A stretch of DNA of 64,000 nt. It comes from Bifidobacterium aquikefiri. Lineage in GTDB: Bacteria > Actinomycetota > Actinomycetes > Actinomycetales > Bifidobacteriaceae. A model generated the notes under the pieces. That model made no database searches, was not told where the DNA came from, and saw nothing but the letters and a program-made list of their open reading frames with translations. The position numbers and the translations under genes are program-made. Where the stretch lies: NCBI RefSeq assembly GCF_002259795.1, contig NZ_MWXA01000005.1, forward strand, positions 372,001-436,000. Reading direction: 5' to 3'. The stretch's first letter is position 1. Every line of letters starts with the position of its first letter. Below are positions 27,528-37,604 of this stretch, piece after piece.

Positions 27528-30500
27528 TCAGTGCACTCCTTCCACAACACGCTCATACAGTGATTCCCATGCCCCAGGCTGGTTGAAATCTACATTGTCC
27601 TTGTGTGCCTGGTCCATGGCGGTCTTCATTGCAAGATATTGCGTGGGAACAACATGAGTAAATCGTGCAATACTCGTCTTCCAATCCTTCAACAGATTCT
27701 TTGCCGTCTCAGAACCGGTCTCCTCCGCATGATGCTTGACAAGCGCGTGCAGCTCCTCGGCATATTCCGCCTCGACGGCCAAGAATTTCAATGAACCGTT
27801 CACCCGTGCCGATGGATTCACCTTGTCCATGTCCAGATCAAGGACATAGGCATTGCCGCCGGAGAATCCTGCACCGAAGTTTCTTCCCGTGGGCCCCAAT
27901 ATGGCTACCGTTCCACCTGTCATGTATTCGCAACCGTGGTCACCAACGCCCTCGACAACGAAGCTGGCACCTCCATTACGCACAGCGAAGCGCTCCCCCG
28001 CCTTGCCCGCAATCAGCATTTGACCCGAGGTTGCGCCGAAACCAGTGACATTACCGCAAATCACGTTCTCGTGTGGATCGAAATGAATGTCTTCTGCTGG
28101 ACGAACGATGATGCGTCCGCCTGAAAGCCCCTTGCCTGCGTAATCGTTGACTTCGCCATAAATGCGCAGCGTCTCGCCACGAGGGATGAACGCACCGATG
28201 GACTGGCCACCCGATCCGTGAAGCGTGATGTCAATCGTGTCATCAGGCAGGCCCTGTGCCTTGTAGCGTTTGGTGATCTCGTAACCGAGCATCGTGCCGA
28301 CCGTTCGATTCACGTTTCGAATCGGCACATCGATCAATACCGGTTCCTTGCGATCCAATGCAGGCTCGGCAAGCTTGATCAGCCTGTTATCGAGCGCCTT
28401 CTCAAGCTCATGATTCTGATTGATCGTGTGATGCAGAATGGTGCCCGGCGTAGGGCCCGCCTGCATGAGCACATTGGAAAGGTCAATGCCACCCGACTTC
28501 CAACGACTGATAGCCTCGTTCTGGTCAAGCATCTCGACATGGCCGACCGCCTCTTCCAAGGTGTGGAAACCAAGTTGAGCCAGCAGTTCTCGAACCTCCT
28601 CAGCGATGAACATGAAGAAGTTGATGACGTGCTCCGGCTTGCCACGGAAGCGGGCACGCAATTCAGGATCCTGCGTTGCGATGCCCTGCGGGCACGTATT
28701 GAGCTGGCATGCGCGCATCATGACGCAGCCTTCTACAATAAGGGCTGCCGTTGCAAAGCCAAATTCCTCCGCACCCAGGAGCGCGGCGATCACAACATCT
28801 CGGCCGGTCTTGAGCTCGCCATCGCATTGCACGACGATTCTGCTACGCAAACCATTGAGAATCAATGTCTGCTGGGTCTCGGAAAGACCGATCTCCCACG
28901 GTGTTCCGGCATGCTTGATGGCATTGAGCGGAGCAGCTCCGGTACCACCGTCATATCCAGAGATCAGCACGACATCCGCGTAGCACTTTGCCACACCTGC
29001 CGCAATCGTGCCCACGCCAAACTCGGACACCAACTTGACATGGATGCGAGCCTTGGGATTAGCCATTTTCGCATCATTGATGAGCTGCTTCAAATCCTCA
29101 ATCGAATATATATCGTGATGAGGGGGCGGAGAAATGAGTTCCACACCCGGGGTTGCGCGACGCACCTCTGCAATCCATGGTGGAACCTTGGCACCGGGCA
29201 GATGCCCGCCTTCACCAGGCTTGGCACCCTGAGCAAGCTTGATCTGCAGATCGGTTGCGGACACAAGATAGTCACTGGTCACACCAAATCGCGCCGATGC
29301 AATCTGCTTGATGCGACTCGTGCGTGCTGGATCTTCAATACGATCCTGCGATTCGCCACCCTCTCCGGAATTCGAGCGAGCACCGAGCTTGTTCATTGCC
29401 TTGGCCAGTGTCTCATGAGCCTCCTGTGAGATTGATCCATAGCTCATGGCACCGGTCGAGAAGCGCTTGACGATCTCGGAAGCAGGCTCAACCTCACTGA
29501 TGTCGATCGGCTTGCGTTTATGATTGAACTTCATCAGCCCACGCAATGTCATCAGACGGTTCGAGGTGTCGTTGATGTGATGGGAATACTGCTTGAACAT
29601 CGTATAATCTGCACGCTGCGTCGACTGTTGCAGCAGGAATATCGACTCTGGATCGTTCAGATGTTCCTCGCCGGTTCTGCGCCACTTATAGTCGCCACCT
29701 GAACGCAGATTCCTGTGCGGACGTGCAGTCCACTGCGTTGGATATGCCACTCGGTGTCGAATAGCGACTTCCTCGGCGATTTCGTCCAAGCCAGTGCCGC
29801 CGACACGAGATGTGGTGCCGGTAAAGTACTCGTCCACAATCTCCTGGCTCAGTCCGATGGCCTCGAAGAGCTGCGAGCCACGATACGACATGATGGTGCT
29901 CACGCCCATCTTGCTCATAATTTTCAGAACACCAGTGCTCAGAGCCTTGGTGAGGTTCTTGGCTGCCTGTTCCCCGGTGACCTTCAGATATCCTCGTTCG
30001 GAAAGATTCTCGACGGATTCCAGTGCCAGGTACGGGTTCACGCAGGCGGCACCGTAGGCAATCAACAAGGCAACATGGTGCACCTCACGCACATCTCCGG
30101 CTTCGACTGCAAGCGAAACCTGTGTTCTGGTATGACGTCGCAGCAAGTGATGCTGCACCGCGCTCGTCATCAGCAGCGAGGGAATCGGACCCCATGTGTG
30201 GTTCGAATCACGGTCTGAAAGCACGATGAAGTTCTTGCCCACATCGATGGCATCATCTATCTGCTTGAATATCTCATCCAGTCGAGCCTTGAGCGCCTTG
30301 CCTCCGCCCGCAACCTGATACAGTCCTTTTACCACGAAGGGCTTGTAATAGTTATTGAGAATCTGTGCCTTGTCCAATCGCTTCAACTGCGCCATTTCAT
30401 CCGAGTCGACCACAGGATTGGGAATCAGAATCTTCTTCGCATGCAACTCGGTGTCTTCGAGCAGATTGGGTTCCGGTCCGATGGCGGACTCAAGGCATGT

Positions 30501-32099
30501 GACGATCTCTTCACGTTCCCAGTCAAGCGGTGGATTGGTGACCTGGGCAAACTTCTGGGTAAAGTAGTCGAACAGCATTCTGGAGCGTGAAGACAGCACC
30601 GCCATAGGCGTGTCATTACCCATCGCCCCCAAAGGTTCCTTACCGCCATCAGCCATGGGAGCCAGAAGCATCTTGAGATCCTCTTCGGTATAGCCGAAGG
30701 CCCTCTGACGTCGCTGTACCGACATTCCAGAATGACTGACATGTTCACGCGCCGGCAGTTCGCTCATCTCGACAGAATTGCCTTCAACCCATGATCGGTA
30801 TGGATGTTGCGATGCGAGATCCTTGCGAATTTCACCGTCTGGGACAATGCGCCCTTCATTGACATCAACCAGGAACATCTTTCCTGGTTCCAGACGCCCC
30901 TTGCGCGCGATATGGCTCTGTGGAATCTTGTCAAGCACACCGGTTTCCGATGCGAGTACAAGGTGCCCATCATCCATCAGCTGCCAACGCCCGGGCCTGA
31001 GACCATTACGATCAAGCTGTGCCCCCACGAGATCGCCATCCGTGAAGATGATGTTCGCAGGACCATCCCAAGGCTCGATCAACGTGTTGTTGTACTCATA
31101 GAATGCTCGAACATCGGGATCGAGCGTGTCATCCTTCTCCCAGGCGGGCGGCAGCATCATGGAAACGGCGTGAGGCAGCGATCGTCCAGCGAGATAGAGC
31201 AGTTCCAGAGTTTCATCGAAAGTGCCGGAATCCGAATAACCTGGGGTGTTGATTGGCAGAAGTTGGGAAATATCGCCCAGAAGTTCAGAACTCAGACGGC
31301 CTTCACGTGCAGACACCCAATTGCGATTGCCCTGAATCGTATTGATCTCGCCATTGTGGGCAAGCAGTCTAAAGGGCTGTGCGAGTGGCCAGCTGGGGAA
31401 GGTATTGGTGGAGAAGCGTGAATGGACGATGGCGATGCGTGCCTTCATCAATGGGTTCGACAGATCAGGGAAGAAAGGCTGAAGCTGCATCGTCGTGAGC
31501 ATGCCTTTATAGGTGATCGTCTTGGTTGATAGTGACGCGAAATACACGCCAACAGCATGTTCAACGCGCTTTCTGACACGGAACGCTCGCCGCTCCAGAT
31601 CCATGCCTTTCAAACCTCCGGTCGGATCCGCAATCACCAAGGTCTTGAACGATGGCATCGTACTCAAGGCCTGTAGTCCCAGTCCATTGGGATTGGTGGG
31701 CACATCCCGCCACGCAAGGACCGATAGTCCTTCCTCTTCGACGATGGAGGCGATGGCTTGCTCCTGCTGCGCGCCAAGCGCGATATCGCGATCGAGGAAG
31801 ACAATACCCGCCGCATAGCTTCCCTGTTCAGGCAGTTCGGCTTCAATCGTCGCGCGCATGAATTCATCAGGCATGGTGATGAGCATTCCTGCACCGTCAC
31901 CAGTGTTCTTTTCAGCACCAACGGCACCGCGGTGATCAAGGTTCACGAGAACCTCAATCGCATGGTCGACTATGGAACGTTCGGGAAGCCCATTCAAGGT
32001 AGTGACCATACCTACACCACATGCGTCATGCTCGTTGGCAGGATCGTATAGTCCCTGTGCATTATGAACAGTAAGATCAAGTGGTGCTTTGAAAGTCAC
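27528..32099 (-). CDS. gltB: Glutamate synthase (NADPH) large chain
   Basis: Converts glutamine and 2-oxoglutarate to two glutamates. 1523 aa. The N-terminal glutaminase nucleophile is Cys27 in HDACGVGMV, so a propeptide of 26 residues would be removed. Then RFSTNTFPSWPLAQPFRLLA, FMN/synthase domain with GARSNSGEGGE and HLPGAKVPPWIA, 3Fe-4S ligands CVMMRACQLNTC, and the C-terminal beta-helix repeats (GKGLSGGRIIV, GERFAVRNGG, GRNFGAGFSGG). Start: GTG 32099 after GAGAGGTGA; the additional 29 codons upstream are not supported. First gene of gltBD. Confidence 0.96.
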   Translation of the reverse strand: MTFKAPLDLTVHNAQGLYDPANEHDACGVGMVTTLNGLPERSIVDHAIEVLVNLDHRGAVGAEKNTGDGAGMLITMPDEFMRATIEAELPEQGSYAAGIVFLDRDIALGAQQEQAIASIVEEEGLSVLAWRDVPTNPNGLGLQALSTMPSFKTLVIADPTGGLKGMDLERRAFRVRKRVEHAVGVYFASLSTKTITYKGMLTTMQLQPFFPDLSNPLMKARIAIVHSRFSTNTFPSWPLAQPFRLLAHNGEINTIQGNRNWVSAREGRLSSELLGDISQLLPINTPGYSDSGTFDETLELLYLAGRSLPHAVSMMLPPAWEKDDTLDPDVRAFYEYNNTLIEPWDGPANIIFTDGDLVGAQLDRNGLRPGRWQLMDDGHLVLASETGVLDKIPQSHIARKGRLEPGKMFLVDVNEGRIVPDGEIRKDLASQHPYRSWVEGNSVEMSELPAREHVSHSGMSVQRRQRAFGYTEEDLKMLLAPMADGGKEPLGAMGNDTPMAVLSSRSRMLFDYFTQKFAQVTNPPLDWEREEIVTCLESAIGPEPNLLEDTELHAKKILIPNPVVDSDEMAQLKRLDKAQILNNYYKPFVVKGLYQVAGGGKALKARLDEIFKQIDDAIDVGKNFIVLSDRDSNHTWGPIPSLLMTSAVQHHLLRRHTRTQVSLAVEAGDVREVHHVALLIAYGAACVNPYLALESVENLSERGYLKVTGEQAAKNLTKALSTGVLKIMSKMGVSTIMSYRGSQLFEAIGLSQEIVDEYFTGTTSRVGGTGLDEIAEEVAIRHRVAYPTQWTARPHRNLRSGGDYKWRRTGEEHLNDPESIFLLQQSTQRADYTMFKQYSHHINDTSNRLMTLRGLMKFNHKRKPIDISEVEPASEIVKRFSTGAMSYGSISQEAHETLAKAMNKLGARSNSGEGGESQDRIEDPARTSRIKQIASARFGVTSDYLVSATDLQIKLAQGAKPGEGGHLPGAKVPPWIAEVRRATPGVELISPPPHHDIYSIEDLKQLINDAKMANPKARIHVKLVSEFGVGTIAAGVAKCYADVVLISGYDGGTGAAPLNAIKHAGTPWEIGLSETQQTLILNGLRSRIVVQCDGELKTGRDVVIAALLGAEEFGFATAALIVEGCVMMRACQLNTCPQGIATQDPELRARFRGKPEHVINFFMFIAEEVRELLAQLGFHTLEEAVGHVEMLDQNEAISRWKSGGIDLSNVLMQAGPTPGTILHHTINQNHELEKALDNRLIKLAEPALDRKEPVLIDVPIRNVNRTVGTMLGYEITKRYKAQGLPDDTIDITLHGSGGQSIGAFIPRGETLRIYGEVNDYAGKGLSGGRIIVRPAEDIHFDPHENVICGNVTGFGATSGQMLIAGKAGERFAVRNGGASFVVEGVGDHGCEYMTGGTVAILGPTGRNFGAGFSGGNAYVLDLDMDKVNPSARVNGSLKFLAVEAEYAEELHALVKHHAEETGSETAKNLLKDWKTSIARFTHVVPTQYLAMKTAMDQAHKDNVDFNQPGAWESLYERVVEGVH

Positions 32100-32232
32100 T
32101 GATATCACCTCTCTAGGGTGGGCAGAAGCCCGATTGGAACGCTTTGATAGAACAGAATACCGTGTGATTGTGTCATTCTTGGGCATGATTCCAAAATTCG
32201 TGTCGAATTAGACATTATTTGGTATCAGCCTC

Positions 32233-33495
32233 TCACTCGAGCATATAGGCATCAAGCAGCTTTTCAACGATGATATCATTCAACAACCTCCCGTGAAGGG
32301 TAGGCACTATGGTTGATGTCTGCCGTTCGATCAAGCCCTCAGCGTGCAATGCATGCAATATGCCGGGCTGCAACTGCTTTCCGGCAATTGCATTGATGCC
32401 TGCCACATCCAAGCCCTCCCGAAGGCGAACTCCCAGCATGATGGCCTCTTCAAGCGTCGCATGGTGATTCAGCGTTTCCGCTCCTTGCCAGGGAACGTTG
32501 CCTTGATGAATCGTATGCGCCCAGCGCCGAGGATGGCGAATGTCCCAGGCCCTTATCGAAGAGCAATCTTCTGGAAGCCGGCGATGTTGCCTCGTGAAGC
32601 CATCATGATCGTCAACCGCATACGCCCCTTGCGGCAAAGTCGTTGAGGCATTCAGATGGCTGAAATGCGAGTGAGCCCCCGGTCCAAGCCCCGCCCAATC
32701 AATGTTTCGCCAGTAGCCAAGATTGTGCCGGCATTCATGGCCGGGTACTGCCCAATTCGAAATCTCATACCATTCGAGACCCTGCGCTGAAAAAAGAGAA
32801 TCAGCAATTTCATACTTTTCAGCTTCATCATCATCGTTAGGTTTGGGCAGAATGCCGTAATCAACCTTCCTGCCCATCGGCGTCGTCGGTTCCAAGGTGA
32901 GCGCATACGCGGAAATATGCGTAGGTTCCATGGCCAAGGCACTGCGGACACTCGTTTTCCAATCGTCGATGCTTTCTCCGGGGGTGCCGTAGATAAGGTC
33001 AACGCTGCATTCGAGTCCGAGGATCTGAGCTGCCTTGACGTTGGTCACCACATTTTCCGGCGTGTGCGTCCGATCGAGCGTTTTCAGCACATGTGGAACC
33101 GCTGACTGCATACCGAATGAGATTCTTGTGAAACCACCAGCCTTCAATGTTTGCAAATATGCCGCATCAACAGTGTCAGGGTTCGCTTCTGTAGTGATTT
33201 CAGGATTGTCGATAATCCCCCATTCGTGCTCGGCGGTCTGCACCATGCGAACAAGATCGAACGCCTTGAGAACGGTCGGCGTTCCTCCCCCAAAGAATAT
33301 GGTCGAAATGGGTTCGGGCGTGATGCCGTTGCGTTCTTGCCATCGTTTGAGTAATGCCATCTCTTCGATGATCATGGTCGCATAGTGATCAACGCTTGCG
33401 CCCTCTCCCATGTCCATCGACGTGTAGGTATTGAAATCACAGTATCCACAACGCTTCAAGCAGAATGGCACATGAATATAGAGGCCAAAGGTCAT
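32233..33495 (-). CDS. hemW: Radical SAM heme chaperone HemW-like protein
   Basis: 420 aa. N-terminal GLYIHVPFCLKRCGYCDF holds the CxxxCxxC radical-SAM cluster motif plus the fourth Cys-region pattern characteristic of HemW; IFFGGGTPT, ISFGMQSAV, SVDLIYGTPGES and ECRHNLGYW follow. Formerly annotated as oxygen-independent coproporphyrinogen oxidase; family work supports heme trafficking rather than the HemN reaction. ATG 33495 with GGGGGA upstream is chosen over TTG 33507. Lies 29 bp downstream of lepA, as in many Gram-positive genomes. Confidence 0.9.
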   Translation of the reverse strand: MTFGLYIHVPFCLKRCGYCDFNTYTSMDMGEGASVDHYATMIIEEMALLKRWQERNGITPEPISTIFFGGGTPTVLKAFDLVRMVQTAEHEWGIIDNPEITTEANPDTVDAAYLQTLKAGGFTRISFGMQSAVPHVLKTLDRTHTPENVVTNVKAAQILGLECSVDLIYGTPGESIDDWKTSVRSALAMEPTHISAYALTLEPTTPMGRKVDYGILPKPNDDDEAEKYEIADSLFSAQGLEWYEISNWAVPGHECRHNLGYWRNIDWAGLGPGAHSHFSHLNASTTLPQGAYAVDDHDGFTRQHRRLPEDCSSIRAWDIRHPRRWAHTIHQGNVPWQGAETLNHHATLEEAIMLGVRLREGLDVAGINAIAGKQLQPGILHALHAEGLIERQTSTIVPTLHGRLLNDIIVEKLLDAYMLE

Positions 33496-33524
33496 GGTGT
33501 CCCCCAATGCAACTGAGCTTTCGT

Positions 33525-35402
33525 CTAACTATCTTTCTTCGCAGCCGCACGAATCTTGTCTCGAGTATCTCTATCCGTGGAATCGTCAGTACTCAATGCT
33601 GCGATGAAGGCTTCCTGCGGCACTTCGACGCGCCCAAGCATCTTCATGCGCTTCTTGCCAGCCTTCTGCTTCTCAAGCAACTTGCGCTTTCGTGTGATGT
33701 CTCCGCCATAACATTTGGCAAGCACGTCCTTGCGCAGTGCACGAATCGTTTCGCGCGCGATGATGCGCGAACCAATAGCCGCCTGAATGGGAATCTCGAA
33801 CTGCTGGCGCGGTATGAGCTCCCTGAGCTTCTTCGTCATCATCACGCCATATGCATACGCCTTGTCCCGGTGTACGACGGCGCTGAAAGCATCGACCTTC
33901 TCGCCCTGAATCAGGATATCGACCTTGACCAAGTCTGCCGACTGCTCGCCCGACTCGTGATAGTCAAGGCTGGCATACCCCTTGGTGCGGCTTTTCAGCT
34001 GGTCAAAGAAGTCGAACACAATCTCAGCAAGCGGCATCGTGTAATGCATTTCGACGCGATCCTCACTGATGTATTCCATGGTGCCCATCTGACCGCGATG
34101 ATCCTGACACAGCTCCATGACCGAACCAATGAATTCTTTGGGCGTGATGATATCGGCTGAAACCACAGGTTCAACGATTTTCTTCACCTTGCCGTCAGGG
34201 AATTCGCTGGGATTGGTGACATGATGCACCTTGCCATCTTCCATCGTCACGTCATAGGTCACATTTGGGGCAGTCGAAATCAGATCGAGATCAAATTCCC
34301 GGCTCAGACGCTCGGCAACGATTTCCATGTGCAGCAGTCCAAGGAAACCGCAGCGGAATCCAAACCCTAAGGCGACTGAAGTTTCCGGTTCGTAGATGAG
34401 CGCGGCATCGTTGAGCTTGAGCTTGTCCAATGCCTCGCGCAAGTCTGGGAAATCGGCGTTATCAACCGGGAAGAGTCCGGCATAGACCATCGGGTGAGGA
34501 TCTCTATAGCCAGGAAGAGCCGTGGTTGCGGGGTCTTGCTCAGTCGTGATCGTGTCGCCGACCTTGGATTGACCAACGTCCTTGACGCCGGTGATCACAT
34601 AACCGACTTCACCGGCACCAAGCGCCTTCGTTGGTGTCATGTCGGGGCTGATCACGCCAAGCTCGATCGGATCATGGACAGTGCCCAGACCCATCATGCG
34701 GATTTTCTGACGGGATTTGATTTCGCCGTCAATCATACGAATATAGGTCACGATGCCACGGTAGGAGTCGTAGACCGAATCGAAGATCATTGCTCGTGCT
34801 GGTGCCCGTGCATCGCCGTGCGGCGGAGGAACCTCCACCACGATGCGGTCGAGCAACTCCCTGATGCCTTCGCCAGTCTTGCCGGAGACACGCAATATAT
34901 CGCTTTCCGGGCAGCCCAGGAGCCCAGCAATCTCCTTGGCATGTTTATCAGGCTCTGCACTTGGCAGATCAATCTTATTGAGCACTGGAATGATGGTCAG
35001 GTCGTGATCTATCGCCATATACAGATTCGAAAGCGTCTGAGCTTCAATTCCCTGCGTGGCATCAACGAGAAGCACCGCACCTTCGCATGCAGCGAGCGCT
35101 CGGGAAACCTCGTAGGTGAAATCGACATGGCCAGGGGTGTCGATCATGCCAAGCGTATATTCCTTGCCATCCGCGATCCAAGGCACACGCACAGCCTGTG
35201 ACTTGATTGTAATGCCGCGTTCCTGCTCGATATCCATGCGATCGAGGAATTGATCATGCATTTCACGATCAGACACGATGCCACTCAGTTGCAAAATGCG
35301 ATCAGCAACCGTTGACTTACCATGATCAATATGCGCAATGATGCAGAAGTTGCGTATCAATGATTGATCGGTGAATCCGGGCTGATTATGCTGAACCGCC
35401 AC
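33525..35402 (-). CDS. lepA: Elongation factor 4 (LepA)
   Basis: Ribosome-associated GTPase acting on translation elongation/initiation. 625 aa. G1 [10 protein letters not shown]2/G3 ERGITIKSQ and DTPGHVDF, G4 NKID, then LepA-specific [10 protein letters not shown] and the C-terminal basic domain ending in [19 protein letters not shown] 35402 has a strong GGAGGGAG. Divergent from rpsT; the spacer contains the inverted repeat at 35427-35450. Confidence 0.96.
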   Translation of the reverse strand: MAVQHNQPGFTDQSLIRNFCIIAHIDHGKSTVADRILQLSGIVSDREMHDQFLDRMDIEQERGITIKSQAVRVPWIADGKEYTLGMIDTPGHVDFTYEVSRALAACEGAVLLVDATQGIEAQTLSNLYMAIDHDLTIIPVLNKIDLPSAEPDKHAKEIAGLLGCPESDILRVSGKTGEGIRELLDRIVVEVPPPHGDARAPARAMIFDSVYDSYRGIVTYIRMIDGEIKSRQKIRMMGLGTVHDPIELGVISPDMTPTKALGAGEVGYVITGVKDVGQSKVGDTITTEQDPATTALPGYRDPHPMVYAGLFPVDNADFPDLREALDKLKLNDAALIYEPETSVALGFGFRCGFLGLLHMEIVAERLSREFDLDLISTAPNVTYDVTMEDGKVHHVTNPSEFPDGKVKKIVEPVVSADIITPKEFIGSVMELCQDHRGQMGTMEYISEDRVEMHYTMPLAEIVFDFFDQLKSRTKGYASLDYHESGEQSADLVKVDILIQGEKVDAFSAVVHRDKAYAYGVMMTKKLRELIPRQQFEIPIQAAIGSRIIARETIRALRKDVLAKCYGGDITRKRKLLEKQKAGKKRMKMLGRVEVPQEAFIAALSTDDSTDRDTRDKIRAAAKKDS

Positions 35403-35426
35403 CGTGCTCCCTCCGATAAAGTGTGA

Positions 35427-35450
35427 ACTTACGGAATTCTACCCGTAAGT
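35427..35450. promoter_or_regulatory. Inverted repeat in the lepA 5' region
   Basis: ACTTACGG, 8-nt spacer, CCGTAAGT: perfect 8-bp arms 25 bp upstream of the lepA start. It could be an operator or an mRNA hairpin near the ribosome-binding site. No regulator is assigned. Confidence 0.45.
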
Positions 35451-35531
35451 GCAGCCAGAGTGGAACCCTGACGGGTTGAGCAGCGTCACCAGCGTTTTCA
35501 TACGCCATTTATGCGGCTCATGGCAAGATTC

Positions 35532-35561
35532 TTGGCGAATGGGCATGAGGCATGGTAGCCT
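35532..35561 (+). promoter_or_regulatory. Possible rpsT promoter
   Basis: TTGGCG at 35532-35537, 18-bp spacer, TAGCCT at 35556-35561. Imperfect -10; position relative to rpsT (about 45 nt leader) is reasonable. Confidence 0.3.
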
Positions 35562-35607
35562 GTATGTTTGTCTATAAGGATATAGCATAACGTCGTTTGG
35601 AGTAACA

Positions 35608-35868
35608 GTGGCAAACATCAAGTCGCAGAAGAAGCGCGTCATCACCAATGAGAACGCTCATCTTCGTAACGTATCGGTGAAGAGCGAAGTAAAGACTGCC
35701 GTGCGTGCGGCACGCGAGGCAATCAGCGCCGGAGATAAGGAAAGCGCACAGACCGCTTACCAAGTCGCGGCACGCAGTCTCGACAGAGCTGCAGGCAAGG
35801 GCGTGATTCATAAGAATCAGGCTGCAAACCGCAAGTCCGGTCTTGCTACGGCTGTGAACGCTCTCTGA
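35608..35868 (+). CDS. rpsT: 30S ribosomal protein S20
   Basis: 86 aa, binds the 5' domain of 16S rRNA. N-terminus [20 protein letters not shown], then [19 protein letters not shown] and the conserved end [23 protein letters not shown] start 35608 with TTTGGAG upstream. Monocistronic: a strong intrinsic terminator follows. Position beside divergent lepA is common in Actinobacteria. Confidence 0.97.
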   Translation: MANIKSQKKRVITNENAHLRNVSVKSEVKTAVRAAREAISAGDKESAQTAYQVAARSLDRAAGKGVIHKNQAANRKSGLATAVNAL

Positions 35869-35887
35869 GCTTTCTTTTAAGATTTCA

Positions 35888-35924
35888 ATTCCCGCAATTC
35901 TTAACAGATTCGCGGGAATTTTTG
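35888..35924 (+). terminator. Intrinsic terminator of rpsT
   Basis: ATTCCCGC at 35888-35895 and GCGGGAAT at 35912-35919 form an 8-bp stem, followed by TTTTTG. Confidence 0.88.
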
Positions 35925-36078
35925 TATGCGATCGCGAGCACTGCTGCGATAGATGAGGATGATACTGCCAGCATACGGGAAATTTCGTCACACCGTTTCA
36001 TTCACCGATCTGTACAGACCATTTTCTATCCGCCCGCAACAAGCACCATTTCGCACCTCTCACGCTAATGTTGCATAT

Positions 36079-36552
36079 ATGCGAATAGTCTTGCAACGGG
36101 TTTCCTCCGCTTCGGTAAGTGTAATATCTCAACAAGAACCTTCACACACCGATGCCATGCCGCTTCCTGAGCCTCAGGGCATCGGCATTGGCTTCCTCCT
36201 GCTCGTCGCCGTGAGCGACATCGACAATGAAGACACGGTCTCTTGGATGTCACACAAAATTGCTCACTTAAGAATCTTTGAAGATTGCGCAGGCAAAATG
36301 AACCGCTCGATTCAGGAAATCAAGGGTTCTATTCTCTCGATATCGCAATTTACGCTGTATGGAGACGCTCGAAAAGGAAATCGTCCCAGCTTCACGGCGG
36401 CAGGAAAGCCTGAACACGCGGCACAGATATGGGATCAGTTCAATGAGGCACTTCGTAGCCAAGGCATCATCGTCCGAACCGGCACATTCGGTGCCCACAT
36501 GTCTGTACAACTCGTCAATGATGGTCCAGTGACACTTATTCTCGAGCGCTGA
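36079..36552 (+). CDS. dtd: D-aminoacyl-tRNA deacylase
   Basis: Hydrolyses D-amino acids from mischarged tRNA. 157 aa. MRIVLQRVSSASVSV at the start, GIGFLLLVAVSD, the catalytic SQFTLYGDARKGNRPSF and the Gly-cisPro motif GPVTLILE at the end. An insert QQEPSHTDAMPLPEPQ at about residues 19-34 makes the first loop longer than usual. ATG 36079 opens the conserved N-terminus; the 42 upstream in-frame codons are not supported. The 103-bp repeat copy C starts 1 bp after its stop. Confidence 0.93.
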   Translation: MRIVLQRVSSASVSVISQQEPSHTDAMPLPEPQGIGIGFLLLVAVSDIDNEDTVSWMSHKIAHLRIFEDCAGKMNRSIQEIKGSILSISQFTLYGDARKGNRPSFTAAGKPEHAAQIWDQFNEALRSQGIIVRTGTFGAHMSVQLVNDGPVTLILER

Positions 36553-36553
36553 G

Positions 36554-36656
36554 ATTCGTTGTGAACTTCGACAGGTATAGTACGGTATTTTTTGGCGGAA
36601 ATCACTGTATATGCTTAAGAAAATCATTGCTGTATCTTTTGAAGTTCACAATGAGC
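36554..36656. repeat. 103-bp inverted-arm intergenic repeat, copy C
   Basis: Left arm ATTCGTTGTGAACTT (36554-36568) then GGTATA; right arm AAGTTCACAATGAGC (36642-36656) preceded by TGTATC. The most diverged copy, with two changes in the left dyad and one at the right end, yet the total length is unchanged. It abuts the dtd stop codon. Confidence 0.82.
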
Positions 36657-36749
36657 CGAGCACCACGCAACATCTCGGTCATTCTTCCACATTCGACCAC
36701 ATGAATTCGCCACCTTTGCCGCTGCATGAGCATTCATTAGCATTTTTCC

Positions 36750-37604
36750 ATGGATATCACACAAGATGAGGCTTGGCTGAGTTCAGCGAACTCAGAATTA
36801 GAACGATGCTTTCATTTGGCAAGAAAGGCGCGAACTCCACTGGTGCTTGCCGGTTTAACAGCCATAGCGCTCATGGGTCTGCCACCACCATGGAATCAGG
36901 ACAGAGACCAGCTGCGCGTGACAGTCTGTGCATCCCCGCAACAACAAAGATCGAAACAGAGAGACATTCGAGCTATCTATTGGAGCCTGCCCTTTTTCAC
37001 ATCAACAATTACATGCGGTGACATATCAATGAATATTGTCGATCCAGTGACCGCATGCCTCCAAAGTCTGCGCGACATAAGCAAAGAAGAGGCGGTTGTC
37101 CTGTTCGATTCACTTCTCGCAAGAGGAGCAAATCGAAAAGAGGTCTCCAAGCAAGATCTTGAATGTCTGATAAACACAAATCAGCGATTTGTTGGAAAAG
37201 CTAGCGCACGGTGGGCGTTGGAACGCTGCAGAGAAGGAACTGACTCTCCCATGGAATCCCGGCTAAGAATAAAACTCATTCAGCATCATTTTCCATGCCC
37301 GCAGGTGAACTACATGATTCAACATCCACAAACAGGTGAGATCTGGCTTGCGGATCTCGCCTACCCCGAACTCAAGATCGCGATTGAATACCAAGGCGTC
37401 AGGTTTCATACATCCAAAGAAAGCCTGAAAAGAGACAGCCGTAAGAGTTCCGCTCTTCAAGGAATGAAATGGAATCTCATCCCAGTAACATCAGAAGATA
37501 TTCTCGATCAAACATGCTGGAATCGATTTACGGACACACTTGAGAGCGTTATTGTGGCGCAATCAGCCCGATACTCGGTTCATTGTGAACTAGATGAGGT
37601 ATAA
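36750..37604 (+). CDS. AbiEi-like / DUF559 (Vsr-type endonuclease fold) domain protein
   Basis: 284 aa. N-terminal segment ARTPLVLAGLTAIALMGLPP resembles the fold seen at the start of AbiEi-type antitoxins. The C-terminal domain has the DUF559 order MESRLRIKLI, WLADLAYPELKIAIEYQG, LIPVTSEDI: the PD-(D/E)xK-like residues E, D and E-x-Q are present, but the usual EYDG reads EYQG. No cognate toxin is adjacent. No Shine-Dalgarno is visible at ATG 36750; base composition looks more AT-rich than neighbours (by eye). It is bracketed by repeat copies C and D, and copy D supplies the last codons. Function unknown; nuclease activity untested. Confidence 0.65.
   Translation: MDITQDEAWLSSANSELERCFHLARKARTPLVLAGLTAIALMGLPPPWNQDRDQLRVTVCASPQQQRSKQRDIRAIYWSLPFFTSTITCGDISMNIVDPVTACLQSLRDISKEEAVVLFDSLLARGANRKEVSKQDLECLINTNQRFVGKASARWALERCREGTDSPMESRLRIKLIQHHFPCPQVNYMIQHPQTGEIWLADLAYPELKIAIEYQGVRFHTSKESLKRDSRKSSALQGMKWNLIPVTSEDILDQTCWNRFTDTLESVIVAQSARYSVHCELDEV

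Noticed and set aside
28218-29429. A 403-codon open frame on the + strand opposite gltB
   Set aside because: It is entirely antisense to the highly conserved synthase domain of gltB and its translation has no recognisable domain; long antisense frames are expected opposite long coding genes.
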